A stretch of DNA of 64,000 nt from Colwellia sp. 20A7 (lineage in GTDB: Bacteria > Pseudomonadota > Gammaproteobacteria > Enterobacterales > Alteromonadaceae), in contig NZ_CP047130.1 of NCBI RefSeq assembly GCF_009832865.1, forward strand, positions 3,596,001 to 3,660,000, in the 5' to 3' direction. Below the pieces are notes generated by a model. The model saw only the letters and a list, made by a program, of their open reading frames with translations, did not search any database and was not told where the DNA came from. Below, in pieces: positions 28,129 through 38,092 of this stretch. A program made the position numbers and the translations under genes. How positions within the stretch are numbered: position 1 is the first letter of the stretch; each line of letters begins with the position of its first letter.

Positions 28129-28153
28129 AAAAGAGAGCCGAGGCTCTCTTTTT
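28129..28153. terminator. Bidirectional intrinsic terminator
   Basis: AAAAGAGAGCC GA GGCTCTCTTTTT: 11-bp stem with A and T flanks, 25 bp after the stop of the large lipoprotein gene (minus strand). Confidence 0.88.
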
Positions 28154-28177
28154 AATTAACTCAATTGTAAGTTAATA

Positions 28178-31100
28178 TTATTGAGTGTTTTGCCAGTTGA
28201 AACGACCTGCACTTGTTTGTGCGCCGTCAATCAATGAGCTATCCACTACAGTATTAAAGATGAAGTCAGATACACCGAAATCAACACCGTTATTACCCGC
28301 AGAAATATTCAAAGTAATAGTTCTAAAGTCAGCACTAATTACAATTGAACCTGTAGCTGCACTTGCACCATTAGCTGTTGCAAAAGTACCAGCAGTACCA
28401 GTATTAGTAAGTACATCAGCTGAACCAATATCTTCAAGACCAAAGATTGCATTCATAGCAGGTAAATCAGCAGCACTTGCTGAAGTAAAGGTCATTTGAG
28501 ATGTTGAACCATTACCATATGCAGACCAAGTACCCGTTACAGCAGCGTTAATAGCATTACCTAGAGCAGTACCAGTACCACCATCAACAGTTGACGATAA
28601 GTCAATTGGGTGTGTGAATGTAATAGCAAATGTTACGTTACCATCAGCATCAGCAAGCGCACCTGCATTATTAACATCTTCATAACCCGTTGTAGCTACT
28701 GAGTATGTGAACGTTCCTACACCGTTAACCATTAAGAAACGTGGAGCACGTACATCATAACGATTTTCAGGAGTAACAGTAGTATAGTTGAATGTTTCCC
28801 ATTTATTACTGTTAGTATCTGAAATACCATCCCATGCTAATACTGCATGATTTTCTTCGCCAGTAGCTGCAGAGTTATCTTCATACAAGAACTCATTATC
28901 GTTACCATTAGCGAATAAAGTACTAATAGTACCAGCTTCAGTTGAACTTAAATCAACTGTTAACGTTGTACCATTATCAGTTAATGTACCATTCGTTGTA
29001 GTAACACCAACAGAACCTGGGCCCGCGGTAGAATCTTCTGGTGAGTAAACAGTTAAGTTACTTGCTGTAGAGCTTAATGTAATAGCTTCATTGAAAGTAA
29101 CAATTAATTGAGTACCGTTCCAAAGTGCGCTTGTAACCATTGGTGGCATAGCATCTAAAAGCACAACTTGTGCATTTGTATCTGCGTCTGCAACATTACC
29201 TCTGATATCAGCAACTGCATCAGTAAACGCTAAAATAGAGCCGTGATCATCATTTGCAAGGCCAACAACATCAGTTGCATTAAAGATAACTAAGTCAGCT
29301 TCAACTGCTACAGTGTTATTATTCGCTAAAAGAACATTAGCATTACCATCAACATCTGATGTTACTGAATTTTCAGCAGTATAACCGTTAATGTAAGCTG
29401 CAGTACCAGTATAAATTGGAGCACCTGTAGCTAAAGCAATTTCTTCAGAGAATGCAACACCAATATCTTGACCTACAGTCCAAGATTCAATAGCTTCAGC
29501 ATCATAAAGAGCTGCAGTAAGTGTTGCGTCATTTGGAGCAAATACACTTAGTGTAGATTCATTACCAGCAGCAGCACTTGGTGTTTCACCAGAACCTAAA
29601 CGGTCTGACATATCGGCTACTAATTCATCAAACTCAGTACCACGTGCAGGTGCTACATTACTAGTACCTTTTTGAGCTAAGTGACGAGGTTGAATGTAAA
29701 TTGTTGGGTTACCAGGGATATCACTAACACCAGGGTTAGATGTTTCACCACCGTTACCGTATTGTGCTTGACCACTTGTTGAAACTGTTGCCGTGTAAGT
29801 ACCAGTATTGTTATAACCATGTAGGTCATAATCATCTTGAATTACAGTAGTAGGCTTAGCTTGGTCTGTAACCGTAACTTTTTCAGTTTTAGTTGTTACA
29901 TCTAAATCATCAGTGTAATTAATTGTTACTTGAGAGTTATGTGAAACATTATCAACATCTAAAGTAGGATTATTAGATGTAGAAGCAACAGAATCTGAAC
30001 CAGATGTAGCAGTAGCAGAACCGTCAAACTCAATTGCAATACGTGTTGAAGTATCAACATATGTAGCAGGAATGTAAGTAACTGTTAATACATCACCAGC
30101 TAAATAACCTGGAACTGTTAATACATTACCAGATACAGATGTAACAGCTGTAACTGTACCATTAACTGTGTAGCTAGCGATAGCTGCTGGAGTATCACTT
30201 AATGTAATAGTAGTACCAGCTAATGTTGCAACATCAGTAGATGAAGTACGAGCAACACTGCCTTGAATAGCACGGAAAACAGATAAACGTTCTGCAGAAT
30301 CTGCACCGTTAATTTGTTGTATTACGCTATCATTATTATCTTCACGTGAATCGACAAAAGCATTACTGTATGCAGCAAGTAGTGCAGAATCACCATCTTC
30401 ACCTGATTTATCATCAACGATTTGAGTACCAGTACCAGAACCACCAGTAGTAGGCTCAATGAAGATACATAAGTTAACTCTTAAGTATGATGCTTTACCT
30501 GAGTTAGCAGTTGTGAAGTCATCAAATTCAATTTCAGGGTCAAGATTATCGTTAGCAGTAATGCTAAAGAAGTTACCTGCAACATCAGTTGCATCAGCTT
30601 TAGGGATAAAGAAAGCAACTTTATCGCCTTCATCTAATGCTTCAGTTAATACAACAGTTAATGATGTAGCATCATCACTTAATGTAGCTGTATCAATTGT
30701 TAAGTATGAATCTTCGCCTAATGTAGCTAATACATCATCTGTATTAAATCTATCAGCATCAACTGCTTCATTAAACCAGATAGTAAACGTTTGGTTTACG
30801 CCACGGTTAAGTACACCCCACGTTTGGCCACCAGAAGTTTTGGTTTCTTCAATGTAACCAGTAACATTTGTAATGTATGGGTTAACATCATCATTTGATG
30901 TGATTATACAAACATTTGTATCACCAAGGTTATTAACAATACCTTCGGCAGTAGTAGAAACACCACCTTGTTCAAATTCTATTGCAGTGTCATCGTTTGC
31001 AACTGAAGTGTAACCTTCAACAGCTAGAGTTAAATCAGAATCAGTAGGAAGTGCGTCAAAAGAGAAAACACCACCAGCACCTGTAGTTGTAGTAAATGTT

Positions 31101-31759
31101 GGAACGCCAACGTTTACGTTACTACCAGCATTTGTACCTGTAGTTGTAATTTTCCAAAAATCAAGAGCAACTGTTACGCCAGCAGGTAAAGCAGCGCCTG
31201 TTTTACAGTTACGTAAAACACCTGTTACTTGAGCTGAGAACATAGGTAAGTTAGCAGTATCTGCTTGTGCTAAGAAACCGTCAAACCAAGTGATTTGCTC
31301 ACCATTATTAGTAGTGTTCTCACCGTTACTACCGTTGTTACCAGAATCAATTTGAATATTCTGAGATGTAACACTAACAGTTGCACTAGCGTATCCGTCA
31401 GGGCCTGTAATTGTAACAAGATAGGCGCCTTGATTTTCATTAGCAGAGTTAGAACCATCAACACCTGCAACTGGTACATTAGTGAAGTGATAGTAACCAC
31501 TTGCATCAGTTACCATTGACTGGCCTGCTATAGAAACTGTAGCACCTAGTACTGGTAAGCCGTTAGTATCTTGAACAGTACCTTGTACCGTACCTGAACC
31601 TTGTGCTTGTTCAACTGTATTGCCACCGTTATCTTCAACTACAGACTCTGAAGTTGCAGTATTTGCATCGCCGTCTGAATCACCACATGCTGCTAAGCCT
31701 AAACTTAGTACAACTGCGAGTGCTACTTTTGTTTTATAAAATTGAGTTTTATTAACCAT
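28178..31759 (-). CDS. Large Ig-like surface lipoprotein
   Basis: 1193 residues; lipoprotein signal with lipobox GLAACG (about 20-25), then an acidic spacer. Residues about 55-125 form a carboxypeptidase-regulatory-like beta domain (GTVQDTNGLPVLGATVSIAG, DASGYYHFTNVPVAG); a second similar domain (about 180-260) follows. The rest is a series of Thr/Ser/Asp-rich beta modules including Big_5-like Ig segments (FTIWFNEAVDADRF and later LIVTFNEAITLSS). Probably outer-membrane anchored and surface exposed or periplasmic; no protease, adhesin head or sorting motif is visible. Composition is strongly Thr/Ala/Asp biased. Likely a structural or adhesion protein; specific role unknown. Confidence 0.8.
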   Translation of the reverse strand: MVNKTQFYKTKVALAVVLSLGLAACGDSDGDANTATSESVVEDNGGNTVEQAQGSGTVQGTVQDTNGLPVLGATVSIAGQSMVTDASGYYHFTNVPVAGVDGSNSANENQGAYLVTITGPDGYASATVSVTSQNIQIDSGNNGSNGENTTNNGEQITWFDGFLAQADTANLPMFSAQVTGVLRNCKTGAALPAGVTVALDFWKITTTGTNAGSNVNVGVPTFTTTTGAGGVFSFDALPTDSDLTLAVEGYTSVANDDTAIEFEQGGVSTTAEGIVNNLGDTNVCIITSNDDVNPYITNVTGYIEETKTSGGQTWGVLNRGVNQTFTIWFNEAVDADRFNTDDVLATLGEDSYLTIDTATLSDDATSLTVVLTEALDEGDKVAFFIPKADATDVAGNFFSITANDNLDPEIEFDDFTTANSGKASYLRVNLCIFIEPTTGGSGTGTQIVDDKSGEDGDSALLAAYSNAFVDSREDNNDSVIQQINGADSAERLSVFRAIQGSVARTSSTDVATLAGTTITLSDTPAAIASYTVNGTVTAVTSVSGNVLTVPGYLAGDVLTVTYIPATYVDTSTRIAIEFDGSATATSGSDSVASTSNNPTLDVDNVSHNSQVTINYTDDLDVTTKTEKVTVTDQAKPTTVIQDDYDLHGYNNTGTYTATVSTSGQAQYGNGGETSNPGVSDIPGNPTIYIQPRHLAQKGTSNVAPARGTEFDELVADMSDRLGSGETPSAAAGNESTLSVFAPNDATLTAALYDAEAIESWTVGQDIGVAFSEEIALATGAPIYTGTAAYINGYTAENSVTSDVDGNANVLLANNNTVAVEADLVIFNATDVVGLANDDHGSILAFTDAVADIRGNVADADTNAQVVLLDAMPPMVTSALWNGTQLIVTFNEAITLSSTASNLTVYSPEDSTAGPGSVGVTTTNGTLTDNGTTLTVDLSSTEAGTISTLFANGNDNEFLYEDNSAATGEENHAVLAWDGISDTNSNKWETFNYTTVTPENRYDVRAPRFLMVNGVGTFTYSVATTGYEDVNNAGALADADGNVTFAITFTHPIDLSSTVDGGTGTALGNAINAAVTGTWSAYGNGSTSQMTFTSASAADLPAMNAIFGLEDIGSADVLTNTGTAGTFATANGASAATGSIVISADFRTITLNISAGNNGVDFGVSDFIFNTVVDSSLIDGAQTSAGRFNWQNTQ

Positions 31760-33043
31760 TATAGTGTTCCTATCACTTAAATATTACTTTAATACTACAT
31801 ATGCCAACATATGAGTACATTTAAATCGTGTTTTCGGTTTACAACATTATCATGCTTTACGCACAAAAAGTATCTGCCATCATGTTTTTATTGGCAAATA
31901 TTTTTTGTTGTAGAAACATGTTGTTTATAGTTTTAAACCTGAAACAATATCATGTTGGAATTCTGCTTCAAACTGAATTTTACGCAACAAATCACAAAAT
32001 ACGTAAAACAAAATATCACCTACAACCTACATGTTTCAAAAAGATAGTAACTTTATATTTTTTAATAATCAACACATAAAGTTAATTATTTCTTATATAT
32101 ATACGACAAAATTATTATAAATTGTAATTTGTTGTAATCTTGTAATCAGTTCAGCCTACAGCTAGTTGTGCAGCCTTGCTCTTTTATCATTTGTCAACTC
32201 TATAGATTGACTAGATCAACTAACACGCAAGCCTTTAATATCAAGCACTGTACGTATAAACCACTATAAATATTAGTATCAAAACTATTAAACCTTTTTC
32301 AAACTAACGAAGTAATCGCTGGGTAATAGTAGGGTAAACAGAATAACAGGAAAAAGTTCCACCTAAGATGTTACCTATTGTTTCGTATGTTACTTTTCTG
32401 TTAATTTATTGTTGGTTTTTTTATAGTTTTTTGTGGCGTTATTTTTTACTATTACTTTATTTTTTTGTTGTATTGTTGTGTTGTTATGTGTTGTTGTAAA
32501 GAATATTATCGCTGTTTATTTGAGCTTAAATACGTTTGATTGTACTAAGCTTCACTGGCTTTTTACTGGGGTAATTAAGGATGAATGCTAAAGTCAATTC
32601 ATAATGATAAAGTGCAGAATGACACAGTTCAGAAATTGAATTTTAATAAAAAATAGGCCGTAAAAATATTTATATTCATATTAATAGTAATTTTAACGAA
32701 TAAATTATGAAGTTTGGCCTATTGTGTTGTTGCTATGCTGGTGTTGTCTTGTTTGTATTTTAGGTCATTGTTTCTAGTCGTGGCTTTCGGGTATTATTTT
32801 CCGGATATTAGCTTTCAGTTGTTCACTCTTAATCCTCAACTCTAGATTTAAGCATTTTATAGTACCTATAAAAGTAGGTACTATAAAAAATAAATGCCAT
32901 AAAAATAATATAACAACGCTTAGCTATATTTCTGTTCTTATTGTTACTTCTTCTATTGTTCTTTTAGCCTTTTCACCATGACTCTTTACCGCTTGTTGAT
33001 TAGGCTTACTTTTGCTTTAGTAGCAGAGCACCCGTGTTGCTGA
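31760..33043. other. 1.28-kb intergenic region
   Basis: Very AT-rich, no convincing gene; an 83-codon frame at 31828-32079 lacks an RBS and has unlikely composition. The part near 31760-31850 should hold the promoter of the large lipoprotein. ATAGGCC near 32653 and GGCCTAT near 32714 form a spaced inverted repeat, and a 14-bp stem-loop lies at 32855-32888. Confidence 0.4.
32855..32888. terminator. Long perfect stem-loop, likely terminator
   Basis: TTTTATAGTACCTA and TAGGTACTATAAAA form a perfect 14-bp stem with a 6-nt loop (TAAAAG), with A-rich flank. It lies 156 bp past the MBL gene stop on the minus strand and may end that transcript. Confidence 0.55.
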
Positions 33044-34699
33044 TTAGCCCATTGGAATTTCTATTTTGGCATTCGGCAATAGTTGTTGATATTTTTGTGC
33101 TAAAGCTTGTTTCGCATCTTCGTCGCCATGCACTATTTTTATATGTTGTGGTTTGTGGTGCATGCGCTTAACAAAATTAATCAGGCCATTTTGATCGGCA
33201 TGGGCAGAATAACTACTAATGGTATGCACCATGGCGTTAATTGTTATTCGGCTACCGTCTATATAAACATACCCTTGTTTATTGGGCTGTGCGAGTGTTG
33301 GCCCATATTGCTGAATACTGCGTCCTAAAGTTCCTTGTGTTTGATAGCCAACAAAAAGCACATCAGTAGTGCTGTCGGTTAAAAACGCTTTAAGATAATT
33401 TACTATTCTGCCACCACTACACATTCCACTTGCGGCAATAACGATAGCAGGCTTTGCGTTAGTAAAATTTCGTCCTTTGGCTAAATAAGCAATTGTGTCG
33501 AGATGCTCTTGATGACTATTAACGGTATAAAGCTGTTCAAAGTTTAATGGATGACGACCAGCGTTAAGTTTACGTTTAGCTTCGTTGTCCCATAAGGTTT
33601 TAAAGTTGCGGTATTGCTCGGTAAATTTTGCTGCCATGGGTGAGTCGACAATAATGTCGATATTTTGCCACATTGTTGCAAGCTGATCGGCTTGATCTGT
33701 TTGCTGTTTTTTTTGTTGATTATTTTTTGAGACGGCTGTTTGATTGGCTTTTTGTTGTTTAGCTCTTTGATGTTGGGCTCTTTGTTGTTGAAAGATGATA
33801 CTTTCTAGTTCGTATAAGAGTTCTTGTGTTCTACCAATGCTAAACGCAGGAATAAGTACTACGCCATTGTCAGCCACCGCTTTTTCAATAATATGTTGTA
33901 ATTGTTGAGTGCGCTCTTTTCTACGTTGATGATTTTTATCGCCATAGGTAGATTCTATAATTAAGGTATCAGCGCGATAAGGACTTTTAGGTGCTGGTAA
34001 CAATGGAGCATAAGGCGCACCGAGATCACCAGAGAATACGATGCGATGTTTGGTGCTTTTATGATGGTTACTTTTATTCGTGTTGTTTTGGGTACTGGCT
34101 ATTTCTACCTCTATATAAGCAGAGCCTAAAATGTGCCCTGCCATTTGAAATTTAATTTTAGCCGTTGTAGCGTCTTTAATCGCTGCTGCTTTATTCTCTG
34201 CTGCTTTACTCGCTGATTTTTCATTAGCTGGTTTTGTATTCGTTATGTTGATTGCTTGCCATTGTTTGTAGTCTACGGGGATAAGTTGGTTTTTTAATAA
34301 TTTTAAGCAGGCATCAATAATCGATTTATTGCGAGTAACACCAACTTTTAACGCGTCTTCAATCACTAAAGGTAATAATTGGGCAGTCGCTTTTGTGGCG
34401 TATATTGGCCCGCGAAATCCTGCTGCGAGTAGATAAGGAATTCGGCCAACGTGATCGATGTGGCAATGGGTGACAATTAATGCTCGTACAGTGCTGATGT
34501 CAAAATCGATAGTGAGCTGTGCTGCGTTACTTACTTCGTCATTGGTGTCATGGTTATTGTCAGCACTGGTTTTTCCGCCATCTTTTTCTGCACCTTGAAA
34601 TAGACCGCAGTCGATTAGGATTGAGTTCTGGTTGTTGATATGAAGTTGATGACATGAGCCAGTAACACCATTTACCGCCCCGTGATGTTGAATATTCAT
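33044..34699 (-). CDS. Beta-CASP metallo-beta-lactamase RNA-processing nuclease
   Basis: 551 residues. Metal motif THCHIDH at 77-83, further MBL motifs GHILGSAYIEVE and FSGDLG, then the beta-CASP region (STYGD, SGMCSGGRIVNYL) and an RMMBL-like end with SYSAHADQ. The order matches CPSF73/Ysh1-like exonucleases rather than ribonuclease J. Bacterial members are presumed RNA endo/exonucleases. Two low-complexity inserts are unusual: a Lys/Ala-rich one at about 150-175 and a Gln/Lys-rich one at about 305-345. A REP cluster separates it from glnE. Confidence 0.9.
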   Translation of the reverse strand: MNIQHHGAVNGVTGSCHQLHINNQNSILIDCGLFQGAEKDGGKTSADNNHDTNDEVSNAAQLTIDFDISTVRALIVTHCHIDHVGRIPYLLAAGFRGPIYATKATAQLLPLVIEDALKVGVTRNKSIIDACLKLLKNQLIPVDYKQWQAINITNTKPANEKSASKAAENKAAAIKDATTAKIKFQMAGHILGSAYIEVEIASTQNNTNKSNHHKSTKHRIVFSGDLGAPYAPLLPAPKSPYRADTLIIESTYGDKNHQRRKERTQQLQHIIEKAVADNGVVLIPAFSIGRTQELLYELESIIFQQQRAQHQRAKQQKANQTAVSKNNQQKKQQTDQADQLATMWQNIDIIVDSPMAAKFTEQYRNFKTLWDNEAKRKLNAGRHPLNFEQLYTVNSHQEHLDTIAYLAKGRNFTNAKPAIVIAASGMCSGGRIVNYLKAFLTDSTTDVLFVGYQTQGTLGRSIQQYGPTLAQPNKQGYVYIDGSRITINAMVHTISSYSAHADQNGLINFVKRMHHKPQHIKIVHGDEDAKQALAQKYQQLLPNAKIEIPMG

Positions 34700-34795
34700 A
34701 AATAATCCTTTGTTTATGCTTTTTTCGAGTATAGCTGAGATTTGGCATATTTACCGTCTTGGATGGTTGTCATTCTGAACAGCCACACGTGTGGG

Positions 34796-35062
34796 ATTCC
34801 GTATTAAGTGATCAACGGAATGACGAAGGAAGGGCAGCGGAGTGACGATGAATGTCGCCTGTTCTTATTATTAGGCGAATAAATTCGCCCCTACGGTGAT
34901 GATAATCAAACCTTTTGTGGGGCTTATTTTTTATCTGGCGAATAAATTCGCCCCTACGGTGATGTTGTTCACCTTCGCCTAACAATGTTTTTGTTAGTGC
35001 ACATGTAGGGTGAATGTAGGGGCGACTTCAGTCGCCTGTTCTTATTATTAGGCGAATAAATT
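34796..35062. repeat. REP cluster 6, running into the glnE stop codon
   Basis: ATTCCGT palindrome in inverse orientation (34796-34821), REP-b at 34874-34894 and 34937-34957, REP-a at 35016-35036, and a truncated REP-b from 35051 (GGCGAATAAATT) that ends in the glnE stop codon (TAA on the minus strand, 35061-35063). Confidence 0.85.
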
Positions 35063-37976
35063 ATTCAATAAACTTATGCCAAAGCGCCGTTACTTGTTCT
35101 TTTTCTGGAATCAAAGATTTATCGATGAGCAAGTTTTCATTACGTAGCGTGGCTACATGGCCCAAATGTCTTAGCTGTTGATAGTTACTGGTTAAGGTGT
35201 TTTGCTCGGCACTGGTTAATATTTCGAGTTTTGTTAGTAACTTAAAAATACCTAAATTGTCGCAACGCTCTGTTAAGTTTTGATGTTCACAACTATGTGC
35301 TAAGACTAAATATTGCGCGATAAATTCAATATCGACTAAACCGCCTACCCCTTGTTTAATATCAAAATGGGTTTCGTCAGACTTATCAAGGTGATTACGC
35401 ATTTTTTCACGCATCGCTTTTACGTCTTCTTTTAACTTGGCTTTATCTCTGCTTTTATTTAGCACTTGTTCACGAATTGTTTTAAACGTATCAATAATAG
35501 GCTTGTTGCCATAAACAACACGCGCTCGTACAAGTGCTTGATGTTCCCATGTCCATGCTTCTTCTTGCTGATATTTACCAAAATTGTTGATATGGATAAC
35601 TAGCATTCCCGCGTTACCCGACGGACGTAAACGCATATCTAGTTCATATAAAATACCGCTGTTCATGCGGGTGTTAAAAATATGCATAATACGCTGGGCA
35701 AATTTCACATAAAACTGACTCGATGAAACAACTTTATTCCCGCCAGCTAAACCAGTGGTTTCTTCACCTTCTGGGCTGTGATGTACAAAAACCAAATCTA
35801 GGTCTGAGCCATAACTCAGCTCTTTACCACCTGTTTTTCCGTAAGCGATAACACCGAAGCCTTTATTTTCGCTATCAACGGTTGATAAAGGTACACCAAA
35901 ACGATTGGCTACTTGTTGCCAGGCAATATTTATTACTTCGTTAAGGATTGCTTCGGCTAATGCGGTTAAATGATCGCTAACCGTCATCACATCTAATACC
36001 CCAGCAATATCAGCTGCGGCAATACGTAATTGTTGTGCTTGTTTGAAAAGACGTAGGCCGTCCATTTGCGCTTCAAGATCTTCTTCTGGAATACGCAACA
36101 TACTTTCTCTTAACTCAACGCCGTAAGTCGATAATTGCGGTGGATTATGAAGCAAGGTTGGGTCAATTAATTCATCTAATAAAATAGGATATTTAGCAAT
36201 ATAGTCAGTTACCCAACTACTGGCTTGGCATAAATGTATTAATTGTTTTAAAGCGCCCTCGTTTTCAAATAATAATTCTAAATAAGCGGTCCGAGTTACT
36301 ATTCTTTTAAATACGTGCAAAACTCGTTCAAGTACAAATTCGGCTTGCTTGGCTTGTTTTATGTGACAAATAAGTAAAGGAATGAGTTTGTCTAATACTT
36401 GTCGGCCCCGGCTGCCAATGCTGCGCTTGCTTACATCATCTCTAAAGTCTGATAGTAAACGCCAAATGGCTTCACTATTCCATATAACCGAATCTTGAGT
36501 TGTGTGTTCTTGTTCAACCCAGGCGATAGATTCTTCATCACTCCAACGACTGTTCCAAAGTACACTCCAATGTTGGTCTTCGGCCTGATGGTTAGGGCTT
36601 TCAACACCAATTAATTGCTCGAACGTTGCATGCACATCATCCATATGCGCTTGTAGAACGAGCATAAAGGCTTGCCAAGCATCAAAATTAAGAATAGTGA
36701 TCAATCGTTGTTTGTCTAAATCATTATCAGGTAGTGTTTGAGTTTGTTTGTCGGCTAAAGCTTGTAAAATATTTTCAACACGGCGTAAAAAACAATAAGC
36801 ATTTTGTAATACTCTTTTATCGTCTTCTTCGAGCTCGCCAGCAATAACCAGCTGAGGTAAAACGGTGAGTAAATTGCGTTGCTGTAATTCTTCAACTCTG
36901 CCACCACGAATAAGTTGAAATACTTGGACGATAAATTCAATTTCTCGAATACCACCGGCCCCAAGTTTAATATTATTGACCAATTGTTTGCGACGAACCT
37001 CTTGGGAAATCATGCTTTTCATTTTACGCAAACTATCAATAACACTAAAATCGATATAACGGCGATAAACAAAAGGTTTTAACATGGTGGTTAATTGTTG
37101 GTGATAGTCTTCCTCTTGAGTTGGCGACGTTGCTAAATGAGGGATAACACGCGCTTTTAGCATGGCGTAACGTTCCCAGTCTCGGCCTTGCTCTTGGTAG
37201 TAATCTTCCATAGCATTGAATGTTAATACCAGTGGACCACTATCGCCAAAAGGTCTTAATCGCATATCAACCCGATAGACAAAACCGTCTGCGGTTTGTT
37301 GATGAAGAGCGGCAATTAATTTTTGCGCTAAACGGGTAAAAAACTGTTGGTTGTCTAAGCTACGTCGGCAGCCCTTGGTTTCTCCGCTATAAGGATAAAC
37401 AAAAATTAAGTCGATGTCAGACGAGAAGTTAAGCTCTTTTCCGCCCAGTTTGCCCATACCATAAACAAGTAACTGTTGAGGTTGGTCGTCATTACTGGTT
37501 GGTACGCCCCACTTTTCTTGGCAAAATTCGGTTAACCAATGCAAACTTGTTTGAATAAGAGCATCTGCCAGTAACGACAATCTTTCTAACGATTTTTCAA
37601 GATCAATGTTTAGTACTAAGTCTGCAACAGCAATATTAACCATTTGCTGTAATCGAAAGTTTCTTAAAATCTTATGTAGTTGCTCTTCACTTTTACAGTC
37701 TACTAATAAATCTTGCAGTAACGTTTCGTAGGCTGGTGTGGTGGTAAGGTAAACACTTTTACTTACAAATAATTCGAACACTAATTCAGGCGCTTGCAAT
37801 GCACTTGCTAATATAAAGTCGCTTAAGGTAATTGCGATTTTAAAGTGTTCAAGCTGCTGTTGTGTTAGTATTTGATAACTGTCAGCGTGCTGCTGGCTAA
37901 ACTGCTGCCAACTTTTATGTTGCTGCTGTTCAAGTAACTTATTATCATTAAGTTGAGACAAGGTGAGAAGTGACAA
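35061..37976 (-). CDS. glnE: Bifunctional glutamine synthetase adenylyltransferase/deadenylase
   Basis: 971 residues; E. coli GlnE is 946. Two nucleotidyltransferase domains are visible: GMGKLGGKELNFSSDIDLI (about 171-189, adenylyl-removing half) and YGKTGGKELSYGSDLDLVF (about 695-715, adenylyltransferase half), each followed by a helical PII-responsive/GlnD-UR domain. It tunes glutamine synthetase by AMPylation in response to PII. The last codons and stop touch a truncated REP element. In E. coli ygiF follows glnE directly; here the CYTH homologue is 7.3 kb away. Confidence 0.97.
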   Translation of the reverse strand: MSLLTLSQLNDNKLLEQQQHKSWQQFSQQHADSYQILTQQQLEHFKIAITLSDFILASALQAPELVFELFVSKSVYLTTTPAYETLLQDLLVDCKSEEQLHKILRNFRLQQMVNIAVADLVLNIDLEKSLERLSLLADALIQTSLHWLTEFCQEKWGVPTSNDDQPQQLLVYGMGKLGGKELNFSSDIDLIFVYPYSGETKGCRRSLDNQQFFTRLAQKLIAALHQQTADGFVYRVDMRLRPFGDSGPLVLTFNAMEDYYQEQGRDWERYAMLKARVIPHLATSPTQEEDYHQQLTTMLKPFVYRRYIDFSVIDSLRKMKSMISQEVRRKQLVNNIKLGAGGIREIEFIVQVFQLIRGGRVEELQQRNLLTVLPQLVIAGELEEDDKRVLQNAYCFLRRVENILQALADKQTQTLPDNDLDKQRLITILNFDAWQAFMLVLQAHMDDVHATFEQLIGVESPNHQAEDQHWSVLWNSRWSDEESIAWVEQEHTTQDSVIWNSEAIWRLLSDFRDDVSKRSIGSRGRQVLDKLIPLLICHIKQAKQAEFVLERVLHVFKRIVTRTAYLELLFENEGALKQLIHLCQASSWVTDYIAKYPILLDELIDPTLLHNPPQLSTYGVELRESMLRIPEEDLEAQMDGLRLFKQAQQLRIAAADIAGVLDVMTVSDHLTALAEAILNEVINIAWQQVANRFGVPLSTVDSENKGFGVIAYGKTGGKELSYGSDLDLVFVHHSPEGEETTGLAGGNKVVSSSQFYVKFAQRIMHIFNTRMNSGILYELDMRLRPSGNAGMLVIHINNFGKYQQEEAWTWEHQALVRARVVYGNKPIIDTFKTIREQVLNKSRDKAKLKEDVKAMREKMRNHLDKSDETHFDIKQGVGGLVDIEFIAQYLVLAHSCEHQNLTERCDNLGIFKLLTKLEILTSAEQNTLTSNYQQLRHLGHVATLRNENLLIDKSLIPEKEQVTALWHKFIE

Positions 37977-38025
37977 AAGTGTTCCTTTTTATTTAGTTAA
38001 GTTAAGATAAACAACCAAGACAATA

Positions 38026-38060
38026 GACATAATATGTCGTTAGTGCTATTAATACGACAT
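38026..38060 (+). promoter_or_regulatory. GACATAATATGTC operator before the lipoprotein gene
   Basis: GACATAATATGTC (38026-38038) is the core of the dyad found twice before the DUF2170 gene. A third half-site, GACAT at 38056-38060 within ACGACAT, pairs with ATGTCGT at 38034-38040 and lies 30 bp (about three helical turns) from the first. Located 55-67 bp before the ATG at 38093. Confidence 0.65.
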
Positions 38061-38092
38061 TAACTATTAACTTAAGAATAACATAGCACTTT

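Noticed and set aside
31828-32079. 83-codon frame upstream of the large lipoprotein
   Set aside because: No RBS, Cys/Phe/Tyr-rich AT-driven composition, and it occupies the expected promoter region.
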